Below, piece by piece: positions 34,582 through 42,308 of a stretch of 64,000 nucleotides of DNA. Numbering within the stretch: the stretch's first letter is position 1; every line of letters starts with the position of its first letter. Source of the DNA: Streptosporangium pseudovulgare. GTDB lineage: Bacteria; Actinomycetota; Actinomycetes; Streptosporangiales; Streptosporangiaceae. Made by a program: the position numbers and the translations under genes. The stretch is taken from positions 62,001-126,000 of the forward strand of contig NZ_BMQJ01000008.1 of assembly GCF_014648055.1 (NCBI RefSeq). Direction: 5' to 3'. Under the pieces are notes generated by a model that searched no databases, was not told the DNA's origin, and was given only the letters and a program-made list of their open reading frames with translations.

Positions 34582-35730
34582 GTGGACTTCACCCTTGACG
34601 AGACCCAGAGCGAGCTGCGCGCCCTCGCCGCAGACCTCCTCGGCCGCGAGGCGGCCACCGAACGGATCGAGGCCCACGAGGCGGGCGGCGCGCCGTACGA
34701 CGCGGGGCTGTGGCGCTCCCTCGCCCACGCCGGGCTGCTGGGCGCCTGCCTTCCCGAGGAGGCGGGCGGCGCGGGGCTCGGACCGGTGGAGATGGCCGTC
34801 CTGCTGCGGGAGGCCGGGGCGCACGTGGCCCCGGCGCCGCTCCTGGCGAGCCTGGTCGCCGCGCTGACCGTCGCGCGGCACGGCTCCCCGGAGCAGCGCG
34901 CGGCGCTGGCCCCGCTGGCCGAGGGGCGGGCGGTGCTGACCGCCGCGCTGCGCGGCCCCGGCCGTGACCTCGGCGCCGCCCCCACCGTGACGGCCCGCCT
35001 CGCGGGCGGACCCGATCCCGCGGGGGGCCCGGACGCCGCCCCCACCGTGACCGCCCGCTCCCGCGGCGACGGGTGGGTGCTGACCGGACGGGCCGGCACC
35101 GTCCCCTACGCCGCCCAGGCGTCGGCGATCCTCGTCCCCGCCGCCACCGAAGAGGGCGCCGGCCTGTTCCTGGTGGCCCCCGGGGCGGCGGCCCTGCGGC
35201 CGGTGCGCGTCTCCACCGGCGAGCCCGCCGCCACCCTCACCCTCCACGACTCCCCGGGAGAGCCCGTGGGCGGGCCGGACGGCCGGGCCACGGAGGGTCT
35301 GCGCCTGCTGGCGCTCGCCGGGATCGTCGCCGTCGCCTCCGGCGTGCTGGCCGGGGCGCTCGCGCTGACCACCGAGCACATCAGGAACCGCAGGCAGTTC
35401 GGCCGGGCGCTGGCCGAGTTCCAGGCGGTCACCGTGCAGATCGCCGACGTCTACATCGCCGCCCGCACCCTGGACGTCGCCATGTGGTCCGGGGCGTGGC
35501 GGCTGGCCGAGGGCATGGACGCCGAGGCCGACGCCGACCTGTCCGTCGCGGCCCTCACCGTCACGGACGCGGCGCTCGCCGCGCTGCACACCTGCCAGCA
35601 CCTGCACGGCGGGATCGGCCTGGACGTGGCCTACCCGCTGCACCGCCACTTCGCCTGGGGCAAGCACCACGCCCACCTGCTGGGCGGTGTGGAGGCCCGG
35701 CTCGACGCGATCGGAGCCCTTCTTCGATGA
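34582..35730 (+). CDS. fadE28: Acyl-CoA dehydrogenase, FadE28/ChsE1-like subunit
   Basis: This 382-residue acyl-CoA dehydrogenase should form the alpha2beta2 enzyme ChsE1-ChsE2 with the next gene product. It desaturates the propanoyl-CoA side chain left on C17 of sterols. It starts FTLDETQSELRALAADLLGR and has the C-terminal helical motif TTEHIRNRRQFGRALAEFQA (about 265-284), with HGGIGLDVAYPLHRHF. The middle (about 130-235) is Ala/Gly/Pro-rich with a repeated AAPTVTAR, longer than in the 339-residue mycobacterial FadE28. The GTG start has GGAG upstream. The stop overlaps the next ATG. Confidence 0.85.
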   Translation: MDFTLDETQSELRALAADLLGREAATERIEAHEAGGAPYDAGLWRSLAHAGLLGACLPEEAGGAGLGPVEMAVLLREAGAHVAPAPLLASLVAALTVARHGSPEQRAALAPLAEGRAVLTAALRGPGRDLGAAPTVTARLAGGPDPAGGPDAAPTVTARSRGDGWVLTGRAGTVPYAAQASAILVPAATEEGAGLFLVAPGAAALRPVRVSTGEPAATLTLHDSPGEPVGGPDGRATEGLRLLALAGIVAVASGVLAGALALTTEHIRNRRQFGRALAEFQAVTVQIADVYIAARTLDVAMWSGAWRLAEGMDAEADADLSVAALTVTDAALAALHTCQHLHGGIGLDVAYPLHRHFAWGKHHAHLLGGVEARLDAIGALLR

Positions 35731-36881
35731 TGATCGACCTGACCCCCGAGCAGCGGCGGCTCCGCCACGAGCTGCACGAGTACTTCACCGTCTGCCTGTC
35801 CGCCGAGGAGCGCCGGGAGATCGCCGCCGACCCGTTCGGCCCGGCCTACATGCGGCACTGCCGCAGGCTCGGCCGTGACGGCAAGCTCGGCCTGGGCTGG
35901 CCGGAGAAGTACGGCGGCGGCGGGTACGGCCCGATGGAGCAGCAGATCTTCGCCAACGAGATCGCCCGCGCCGAGGTGCCCTACCCGATCATCACAGTGC
36001 AGACCGTCGGCCCGACCATCATGCGGTACGGCACGGCCGCGCAGAAGGAGTTCTTCCTGCCGCGCATCCTGGCCGGGGAGTGCCACTTCGCCATCGGCTA
36101 CAGCGAGCCCGAGGCGGGCACCGACCTCGCGGCCCTGCGCACCACCGCGGTCCGCGACGGCGACCACTACGTCGTCAACGGGCAGAAGATCTTCACCTCG
36201 GGCGCCCACCGCGCCGACCACATCTGGCTGGCCGCCCGCACCGACCCGGCCGCCGACAGGCACCGGGGCATCACGATGCTGATCGTCGACTGCGCCGACC
36301 CGGGCTTCTCGTGGACCCCGATCACGACCATGGACGGCCGCCACCACACCAACTCCACCTACTACACCGATGTGCGGGTGCCGGTGGACATGGTGGTGGG
36401 GGAGGAGAACCGGGGCTGGGACCTGATCGTCGAGCAGCTCAACCACGAGCGGGTCACGCTCGGCCCGGCGGGCAACATCGCGCACGTCCACGACCGCTTC
36501 CTGAGGTGGGCGCGCGCCACCGGCCTGATCGACGAGCCCGCCGTACGGCGCGCGCTGGCCGGGGTGTACGCCTGCCTGCGGACCAACGAGCTGCTGAACT
36601 GGCAGGTCGCGGCGGGCATGGACCTGGGCTGGCTGGGCGCCCCCGACGCCTCGGCCACCAAGATCTACGGCTCGGAGCGCATGCAGGAGGTCGGCCGGAT
36701 CGTCGGGGACGTCCTGGCCCGGTTCGGCGACCCGGACGACGAGGAGACGGCCGACTTCGCCGAGCGCCTCGACCGCGGCGTCAAGGGCGCGATCGTGCTG
36801 ACCTTCGGCGGCGGCGTCAACGAGATCCAGCGCGAGCTCATCGCCATGCTGGGCCTGAACCTGCCGAGGCCGCCCCGATGA
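35727..36881 (+). CDS. fadE29: Acyl-CoA dehydrogenase, FadE29/ChsE2-like subunit
   Basis: The 384-residue partner of the preceding FadE28-like subunit has the full acyl-CoA dehydrogenase core. FAIGYSEPEAGTDLAALRTT (about 114-133) binds FAD and substrate. YVVNGQKIFTSGAHRADHIW follows, then VGEENRGWDLIVEQLNHER and ATKIYGSERMQEVGRIVGDV. Length is within a few residues of mycobacterial FadE29 (387), which supplies the catalytic base. The start is one of two adjacent ATGs overlapping the fadE28 stop; its own stop overlaps the chsH2 ATG (ATGA). Tight overlaps imply equimolar production. Confidence 0.87.
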   Translation: MMIDLTPEQRRLRHELHEYFTVCLSAEERREIAADPFGPAYMRHCRRLGRDGKLGLGWPEKYGGGGYGPMEQQIFANEIARAEVPYPIITVQTVGPTIMRYGTAAQKEFFLPRILAGECHFAIGYSEPEAGTDLAALRTTAVRDGDHYVVNGQKIFTSGAHRADHIWLAARTDPAADRHRGITMLIVDCADPGFSWTPITTMDGRHHTNSTYYTDVRVPVDMVVGEENRGWDLIVEQLNHERVTLGPAGNIAHVHDRFLRWARATGLIDEPAVRRALAGVYACLRTNELLNWQVAAGMDLGWLGAPDASATKIYGSERMQEVGRIVGDVLARFGDPDDEETADFAERLDRGVKGAIVLTFGGGVNEIQRELIAMLGLNLPRPPR

Positions 36882-37972
36882 CCGCCGCGAACCCTCCCGC
36901 CGGGGTCCCGGACCCGGGCTTCCACGAACGGCTCACCGCGCTGGCCGAGAAGAGGATGGCCGCGGGCGAGGTGTACGGGGAGGCCGCGGCCGACCCGGTC
37001 AACCTTCCGATGATCCGGCACTGGGCCGCCGCCATGGGCGACGCCAACCCCCTCCACACCGACGCGGAGGCCGCCGCCGCGGGTGTCCACGGGGAGATCG
37101 TGGCTCCCCCGGCGATGATCCAGGTCTGGACCATGCCGGGCCTCGCCGGACCGGCCGGGCGGACGGGAGGGGACGGGGGGTCCGGAGGGCAGGGGAGGGC
37201 CGGGGACCAGGGACCGGGCGGGCGGGCCGTACAGGCCGGTGGGAGCGGAGAACACGGCCCGGACGGGCGGCCCGGGAGCGGGGGCGGCCCGATCGACGAC
37301 GTGCTCGCGGCCCTCGACGCCGCCGGCTACACCGGGGTGGTCGCGACGAACTGCGAGCAGACCTACGACCGCTACCTGAGGCTCGGCGAGCGGCCGGTCC
37401 CGGCCACCCGGCTCACCGGGCTGTCCGGGCCGAAGCGGACGGCCCTCGGCGAGGGTTACTTCGTCACCTGGAACGTCACCTGGTACTCGGAGGGCGAGCG
37501 GGTGGCCCAGATGCTGTTCCGGGTGCTGAAATTTCATCCCGAGGGGCGCAAAACCACTCCCGATACCCGGCAGCCGTACCCGCTGGGACCGGCCGTCAAC
37601 GACGACACCGCCTTCTTCTGGGAGGGTGTGGCCCGAGGCGAGTTGCGGATCCAGAGATGCGCCGACTGCGGCGAGCTCCGGCATCCCCCCGGTCCGGTCT
37701 GCCCCTCGTGCCGCTCGGCCGGCCGGACGTACGTCGTGGCGAGCGGCGAGGGTGAGGTCTACAGCTACGTGGTGCACCACAACCCGCCGGTCCCGGGATG
37801 GGAGACGCCGTTCGCGGTGGCGGTGGTCCAGCTGCCGGAGGGCGTGCGGATCGTGGGCGCCGTCGTGGACTGCGCTCCCGCGGAAGTGGGTATCGGTATG
37901 CCGTTGCGTGTGACGTATCGCCAGAAGGACGACAACCTCATACTGCCCCTCTGGGTCCCCCGGGAGACGTGA
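36878..37972 (+). CDS. chsH2: Steroid enoyl-CoA hydratase subunit ChsH2-like (MaoC + DUF35)
   Basis: The 364-residue protein joins a MaoC-like hot-dog domain to a DUF35/OB-fold domain with a zinc ribbon, the architecture of mycobacterial ChsH2. The N-terminal part shows NLPMIRHWAAAMGDANPLHT (about 43-62) and APPAMIQVW. The C-terminal part has CADCGELRHPPGPVCPSC (about 262-279, four Cys) and GEVYSYVVHHNPPVPGWETP. With ChsH1 it hydrates the unsaturated C17 side chain, and its DUF35 domain docks the aldolase Ltp2. A Gly/Arg-rich insert (about 88-136) splits the MaoC part and makes it about 50 residues longer than mycobacterial ChsH2 (311). Confidence 0.87.
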   Translation: MTAANPPAGVPDPGFHERLTALAEKRMAAGEVYGEAAADPVNLPMIRHWAAAMGDANPLHTDAEAAAAGVHGEIVAPPAMIQVWTMPGLAGPAGRTGGDGGSGGQGRAGDQGPGGRAVQAGGSGEHGPDGRPGSGGGPIDDVLAALDAAGYTGVVATNCEQTYDRYLRLGERPVPATRLTGLSGPKRTALGEGYFVTWNVTWYSEGERVAQMLFRVLKFHPEGRKTTPDTRQPYPLGPAVNDDTAFFWEGVARGELRIQRCADCGELRHPPGPVCPSCRSAGRTYVVASGEGEVYSYVVHHNPPVPGWETPFAVAVVQLPEGVRIVGAVVDCAPAEVGIGMPLRVTYRQKDDNLILPLWVPRET

Positions 37973-38382
37973 TGCGGACGCTTACCGAAGACGAGGTCCA
38001 GGTCGGAGTGGCGCTCCCCGAGCTCGCGATCGACCTGACCCCCACCGCGGTCGTCTCGACGGCACTGGCCACGATGGACTTCACCCCCGTCCACCACGAC
38101 CCGGCGAGCGCCAGGGCACAGGGAGCGAAGGACGTCTTCCTCAACATCCTGACCACGATGGGCCTCGTCGAGCGCTACGTCACCGACTGGGCGGGCCCCG
38201 AGGCGCTGATCCGCGGCATCAACGTCAAGCTGGGCGTCCCGGCCTACGCCGGTGACCGGCTGACCTTCACCGGCACCGTCGTCGGGCGGGAGAACGGCGA
38301 GTTCACCGTCGAGGTGCGGGGCAGGGTCAGCCTGGGCGACCACGCCTCGGGCACCGTCCGCGTCGCCCTCCCCGACCGCTGA
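37972..38382 (+). CDS. chsH1: Steroid enoyl-CoA hydratase subunit ChsH1-like (MaoC)
   Basis: The 136-residue single MaoC hot-dog protein carries the hydratase motif TMDFTPVHHDPASARAQGAK (about 37-56), with Asp and His expected in catalysis. KDVFLNILTTMGLVERYVTD and GDRLTFTGTVVG follow. It pairs with the MaoC part of ChsH2. The ATG overlaps the chsH2 stop (TGATG). Order and size match Rv3541c of the mycobacterial igr operon. Confidence 0.9.
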   Translation: MRTLTEDEVQVGVALPELAIDLTPTAVVSTALATMDFTPVHHDPASARAQGAKDVFLNILTTMGLVERYVTDWAGPEALIRGINVKLGVPAYAGDRLTFTGTVVGRENGEFTVEVRGRVSLGDHASGTVRVALPDR

Positions 38383-38403
38383 CCCACCAGAAAGGCCCCC
38401 ACC

Positions 38404-39576
38404 GTGGTCTCCTTTTCGGGGAGTACGGCCGTCGCCGGCATCGGCGCGACCGAGTTCTCCAAGCAGTCGGGCAGGTCGGAGCTCCGGCTCGCCGCCGAGG
38501 CGGTGTTCGCGGCGCTGGACGACGCCGGCCTCGGCCCGTCGGACGTGGACGGCCTGGTGACCTACACCCAGGACGCCAACGACGAGATCGCCGTGGCCCG
38601 CGAGGTGGGCATCGGCGACCTGACCTTCTTCTCCCGGGTCCACTACGGCGGCGGCGCGGCGTGCGGCACGGTGATGCACGCGGCGATGGCCGTCGCGACC
38701 GGCGTCGCCGAGACCGTCGTCTGCTACCGGGCGTTCAACGAGCGCTCCGGCCGCAGGTACGGCCGGCCCGACCCCGGGCTCGGCGGCGCGCCGTCGTCCC
38801 TGGGCCTGGAGATGAGCTGGCACGTGCCGCAGGGGCTGATGACCCCGGCGGCGTGGGTCGCCATGTTCGCCCGCCGGTACATGCACGTCCACGGCGCGAC
38901 GTCCGAGGACTTCGGCAGGGTGGCGGTCGCCATGCGGCGGCACGCGGCCACCAACCCCGCCGCGTGGTTCCACGGCCGGCCGATCACCCTCGCCGAGCAC
39001 CAGGCGTCGCGGTGGATCGTCGATCCGCTGCACCTGCTCGACTGCTGCCAGGAGAGCGACGGCGCGGTGGCGCTGGTGGTCACTTCGGCCGAGCGCGCCC
39101 GTGACCTGCGGCGGACCCCGGCCCTGATCACCGCCGCGGCCCAGGGGTCGGGGGCCGAGCAGATGATGATGACCAGCTACTACCGCGACGACATGACCGG
39201 CCTGCCGGAGATGGGGGTGGTCGGCCGCCGGCTGTGGGAGCAGGCGGGGTTCGGCCCCGAGGACGTGCAGACGGCCGTCCTGTACGACCACTTCACGCCG
39301 TTCGTGCTCGTCCAGCTGGAGGAGCTGGGGTTCTGCGGGCGGGGTGAGGCGCGCCACCTCGTGGCGGACGGCGGCATCGAGATCGACGGCCGGCTGCCGG
39401 TCAATCCGCACGGCGGGCAGCTCGGCGAGGCGTACATCCACGGCATGAACGGCATCGCCGAGGCCGTCCGGCAGGTCCGGGGCACCGCGGCCAACCAGGT
39501 GGCGGACGTCCGCAACGTCCTGGTCACCGCCGGCACCGGCGTGCCGACCAGCGGGCTGGTCCTGTCGGCGGGCTGA
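38404..39576 (+). CDS. ltp2: Steroid side-chain aldolase Ltp2-like (thiolase-fold lipid-transfer protein)
   Basis: The 390-residue thiolase-like protein should carry out the retro-aldol step that removes propionyl-CoA and leaves a 17-keto steroid (androstenedione-type). Marks are AVAGIGATEFSKQSGRSELR (about 9-28), VHYGGGAACGTVMHAAMAVA (about 80-99) and VNPHGGQLGEAYIHGMNGI (about 337-355). Such lipid-transfer proteins keep the fold but not the full thiolase triad. The GTG start has AGAAAGG upstream, 21 bp after chsH1. It ends the operon; tandem 16-bp repeats follow. Confidence 0.88.
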   Translation: MVSFSGSTAVAGIGATEFSKQSGRSELRLAAEAVFAALDDAGLGPSDVDGLVTYTQDANDEIAVAREVGIGDLTFFSRVHYGGGAACGTVMHAAMAVATGVAETVVCYRAFNERSGRRYGRPDPGLGGAPSSLGLEMSWHVPQGLMTPAAWVAMFARRYMHVHGATSEDFGRVAVAMRRHAATNPAAWFHGRPITLAEHQASRWIVDPLHLLDCCQESDGAVALVVTSAERARDLRRTPALITAAAQGSGAEQMMMTSYYRDDMTGLPEMGVVGRRLWEQAGFGPEDVQTAVLYDHFTPFVLVQLEELGFCGRGEARHLVADGGIEIDGRLPVNPHGGQLGEAYIHGMNGIAEAVRQVRGTAANQVADVRNVLVTAGTGVPTSGLVLSAG

Positions 39577-39610
39577 GACGCCGGACCGTTCACGGCGTCA
39601 CGGCGTCACG

Positions 39611-39674
39611 GCACCGGGGCGTCATGGCACCGGGGCGTTACGGCGCCGGGGCGTTACGGCGCCGGGGCGTCACG
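39611..39674. repeat. Four 16-bp tandem repeats reaching the stop codon of the sigma-like gene
   Basis: Units of the form GCRCCGGGGCGTYAYG start at 39611, 39627, 39643 and 39659. The last unit includes the stop codon (39670-39672) of the minus-strand gene, and a further partial copy lies in its last codons. The block sits between two convergent genes. Confidence 0.85.
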
Positions 39675-41976
39675 GCGCCAGGGCGGGCATGGCGAGGAAG
39701 ACGATCACCGCGATCGCCACGCAGATGAGGAAGCCCACGAGCTCCCAGACCCAGTCGTGGTGACGCTCGGCGTGCCTGCCCGGCCGGCGCCTGGGCCTGC
39801 GATGCGACCGCCCGCCTGACCGCGCCGTACGGGACGCCCGGGGGCTCGGCTCCGGGACATCGGCCCGGACCCCGGTCACGGCCGCGGCCGTGGCTCCGAC
39901 CTCCGCGTTCCCAGTGTTCCCGGGGTTCCCGGCGTTCGCCAGCATCCCGGCCCGCCAGGCGGCGACCTCCTGGAAGTCGGTCGTCGCCGCGTCGGTCGTC
40001 CGGGGGTCCTGCGTTTCCGCGGCGGTCGTCCGGAGGCCGGTCGTCTCCGCCGTGGCCTCGGGCTCGGGCTCCTGCCCGCTCAGGGGCCACCCCGTGTCGG
40101 CGGGCCGTTCCAGCCCGTGCACGCGGACGGGTCGTTCCGGCGCGGTCCAGTCGACGATCGGCCACTCGTCGCGCGGAGCCCGTACGGCCTCCACCGGACC
40201 GGCGTCCGCGTGCGGCACGTCCCCGGTGTCCGCGAGAGGGGTCCTCCCGGCGTCCTCGTACGGGGACGCCGCGGCGTCCGTACGCGCCGTCGGGTCCTGG
40301 GCCGTGGACGTCGTGGACGTCCGGTCCTGGACCGGGGACGTCGTGGAGCCGGGGACGGTCAGGTCCTCCAGCTCGTCGGCCCGCAGCGGCCAGCCGGGCA
40401 GCGGACGCTCGTGCTCCCCCCGCCGGCCGGCGTCCTCGCGCCACCCGCGATCCCCTCGCCGATCGGGCTCTTCGCGCCGCTCGTGCCGTCCGCGGTCCGT
40501 GCGCCGCCTGTCGCGGTCGCGTTCCTCGCGCGGCGCGGCGGCCACCAGCCTGTCGGTCCGGATCAGGGCCGCCCGCGCCTCGGGGGTGAGGGGCTGGAAC
40601 AGGTTCCCCACGGAGGGGAACCCGTCCGGCGACGACGGCGACGACGGTGGTGATGACGGCGATGACGATGGTGGTGACGGCGACGCCTCGGGTTCGAGCA
40701 CGTCCCCGGGGACCGGGGCGGACAGGGGCGCCGAACCGCGCGGCGAGGGCCGGCGCAGCCTCGCCCGCCGGGCGCGGGGCGACATGTCGTCGAGCGAGGT
40801 CAGGACCGCGTCCTTGAGCCGGGGCATCGGCTCGGTGGTGGCCTCGTGCGCGGAGACCACGTCCGGGTCCGGCGGCGAGAAGGGGTCGGACGCGCGGTCC
40901 CGCGCGGAGGAGCCGGGGTGACCCGAAGATCCGGTGAAGCCGGTGAAGCCGGTGGGACCCGACGGCCCGGACGATCCGGGGGAGCCGGGAAGGATCGGGG
41001 AGCCCGAGGGACCCGGGGAACCGGGCGAGCCGTCGCGCGGTCCGCCCGCCGGCCCGATCGGCAGCGGGAACACGGTGGTGCTGGTCAGCGCGTCGGTCTC
41101 GGAGGGCGGGAGCGGCCACACCGGGGGCGCGGGCCACAGCCTCCTGAGCGGGGGACCGGAGGGGCGCGAGGCGGAAGCCGTACCGGGTCGGATGCCCGGC
41201 GCGGCGGAAGCCGTACCTGACCGGACCTCCGGCGAAGCGGGAGCGGCACCCGGCCGGACCACCGGCGTGGCGGGAGCCGTATCCGGCCGGACTCCCAGCA
41301 CGGCGGCGCGCAGATCCGGCGGCGGGACGGCCCAGGGGGCGCGGGCGAGGACGTCGCGGATGGGCGCGGCGTCCAGAGCGCCGAACACCTCGGCCATGCG
41401 GTCCGGCACCCTCATCGAGGCCAGGGCCGGGCGCAGCGCCTGGGCGAAGCGCCGGCAGGCGCTCACGGTCAGCTCGTCGGCGGTGTCGGCGGCCACGTCG
41501 AGCACCCAGGAGAGCTCGAAGGCGTCCATCTCGCACACGCCGGACAGGTACAGCACCTCGCGCTGGTGGGGCCGCAGGTCGCGCAGCACCCGCCCGACGA
41601 AGGCGGCCACCAGGTCGGCTCCGGCGATCGGCGGCGCGTGGACGACGTCGCGGTGCTGGATCTCGCGGCGGGCCAGCGCGTAGAGGGCGGCGCGCGGCGG
41701 GCCGGCGGCCTCCCCAACGGAGTACGGCCCGGCGGCCTCCCCGGCGGCGTGCGGCGCGAGGGTCTCCCCGGCGGCGCGCGGCGGCCCGGCGGTCCCCACC
41801 GTGGCGCGCGGCCCGGCGGCCTCCACGGCGGCGAAGACGGCCGCCAACACGGCGGCTGCGGCGCCGGGATCACCGAGCTGGTCGTGACAGTACGCGAACA
41901 GTCCGGCGGCGTGACGGTCGTAGAGCTCGGCGACGAGGTCACCACGCGAGCGCCGACCGAGGAGCGGCTGGGTCAC
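39670..41976 (-). CDS. Membrane-anchored sigma-factor-like protein with collagen-like linker
   Basis: The 768-residue protein begins with an ECF sigma-like module. Region 2-like sequence is LVAELYDRHAAGLFAYCHDQ (about 14-33). Region 4-like sequence is LRDLRPHQREVLYLSGVCEM (about 132-151) plus FELSWVLDVAADTADELTVS. From about 210 on it is Pro/Ser/Thr-rich and disordered. Residues about 312-354 are collagen-like Gly-X-Y triplets (GSPGSPGPSGSP, GSPGSSGPSGPT). It ends with a basic patch (RRPRRRPGRHAERHHD) and one transmembrane helix (about 741-766), leaving only a short tail outside. Ala/Gly repeats after residue 55 interrupt the region 2-like part, so it may no longer bind core RNA polymerase. 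No anti-sigma gene adjoins. Confidence 0.72.
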   Translation of the reverse strand: MTQPLLGRRSRGDLVAELYDRHAAGLFAYCHDQLGDPGAAAAVLAAVFAAVEAAGPRATVGTAGPPRAAGETLAPHAAGEAAGPYSVGEAAGPPRAALYALARREIQHRDVVHAPPIAGADLVAAFVGRVLRDLRPHQREVLYLSGVCEMDAFELSWVLDVAADTADELTVSACRRFAQALRPALASMRVPDRMAEVFGALDAAPIRDVLARAPWAVPPPDLRAAVLGVRPDTAPATPVVRPGAAPASPEVRSGTASAAPGIRPGTASASRPSGPPLRRLWPAPPVWPLPPSETDALTSTTVFPLPIGPAGGPRDGSPGSPGPSGSPILPGSPGSSGPSGPTGFTGFTGSSGHPGSSARDRASDPFSPPDPDVVSAHEATTEPMPRLKDAVLTSLDDMSPRARRARLRRPSPRGSAPLSAPVPGDVLEPEASPSPPSSSPSSPPSSPSSPDGFPSVGNLFQPLTPEARAALIRTDRLVAAAPREERDRDRRRTDRGRHERREEPDRRGDRGWREDAGRRGEHERPLPGWPLRADELEDLTVPGSTTSPVQDRTSTTSTAQDPTARTDAAASPYEDAGRTPLADTGDVPHADAGPVEAVRAPRDEWPIVDWTAPERPVRVHGLERPADTGWPLSGQEPEPEATAETTGLRTTAAETQDPRTTDAATTDFQEVAAWRAGMLANAGNPGNTGNAEVGATAAAVTGVRADVPEPSPRASRTARSGGRSHRRPRRRPGRHAERHHDWVWELVGFLICVAIAVIVFLAMPALAP

Positions 41977-42308
41977 GGGAACCGGTTCCTCTGGTGGTTC
42001 GGATGGTTCAGGCGGGGCACCTGACGATGAAACCGGGATGAGCGGAATACGTACGGTGCCGATGTGGCTGTTGGTGCATGTGTGTCAGATGAGTCACTCC
42101 CCACGATATGGGTAATCATGCCGGGTCGGCGGGCCCAATCGCACTATTGACTGCCCTTTCTCCGGAGGGCTTGCTAGCCTGAGCGGCCCCCTGGTGGGGG
42201 CCATGGGAGGGTTGAGTTGGATACCTCACCTTTGTCGGTCCCGCGTTAGACCATGGGGCGGTTGTGGGCAGGGGGTCCCACGCCCCGCCGGCGAGCAAAA
42301 GGTTACGC
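41977..42308. other. Intergenic region with OpuC-operon promoter and structured leader
   Basis: These 332 bp separate the divergent sigma-like and OpuC genes and hold no gene. A promoter candidate has TTGACT (42147-42152) and TTGCTA (42171-42176) with an 18-bp spacer. About 125 bases of leader follow. The leader can form a stem in which GGGGCG and GTGGG (about 42255-42270) pair with CCCAC and CGCCCC-type bases (about 42280-42290). No known riboswitch class is recognised. Confidence 0.5.
42147..42176 (+). promoter_or_regulatory. Promoter of the OpuC-type operon
   Basis: TTGACT and TTGCTA are separated by 18 bp and lie about 130 bp before the ABC ATPase start, inside an otherwise non-coding region. 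This fits a housekeeping sigma promoter. Confidence 0.5.

Noticed and set aside
42177-42308. ydaO/yuaA cyclic di-AMP riboswitch
   Set aside because: I could not find its conserved sequence blocks; left as an unassigned structured leader.
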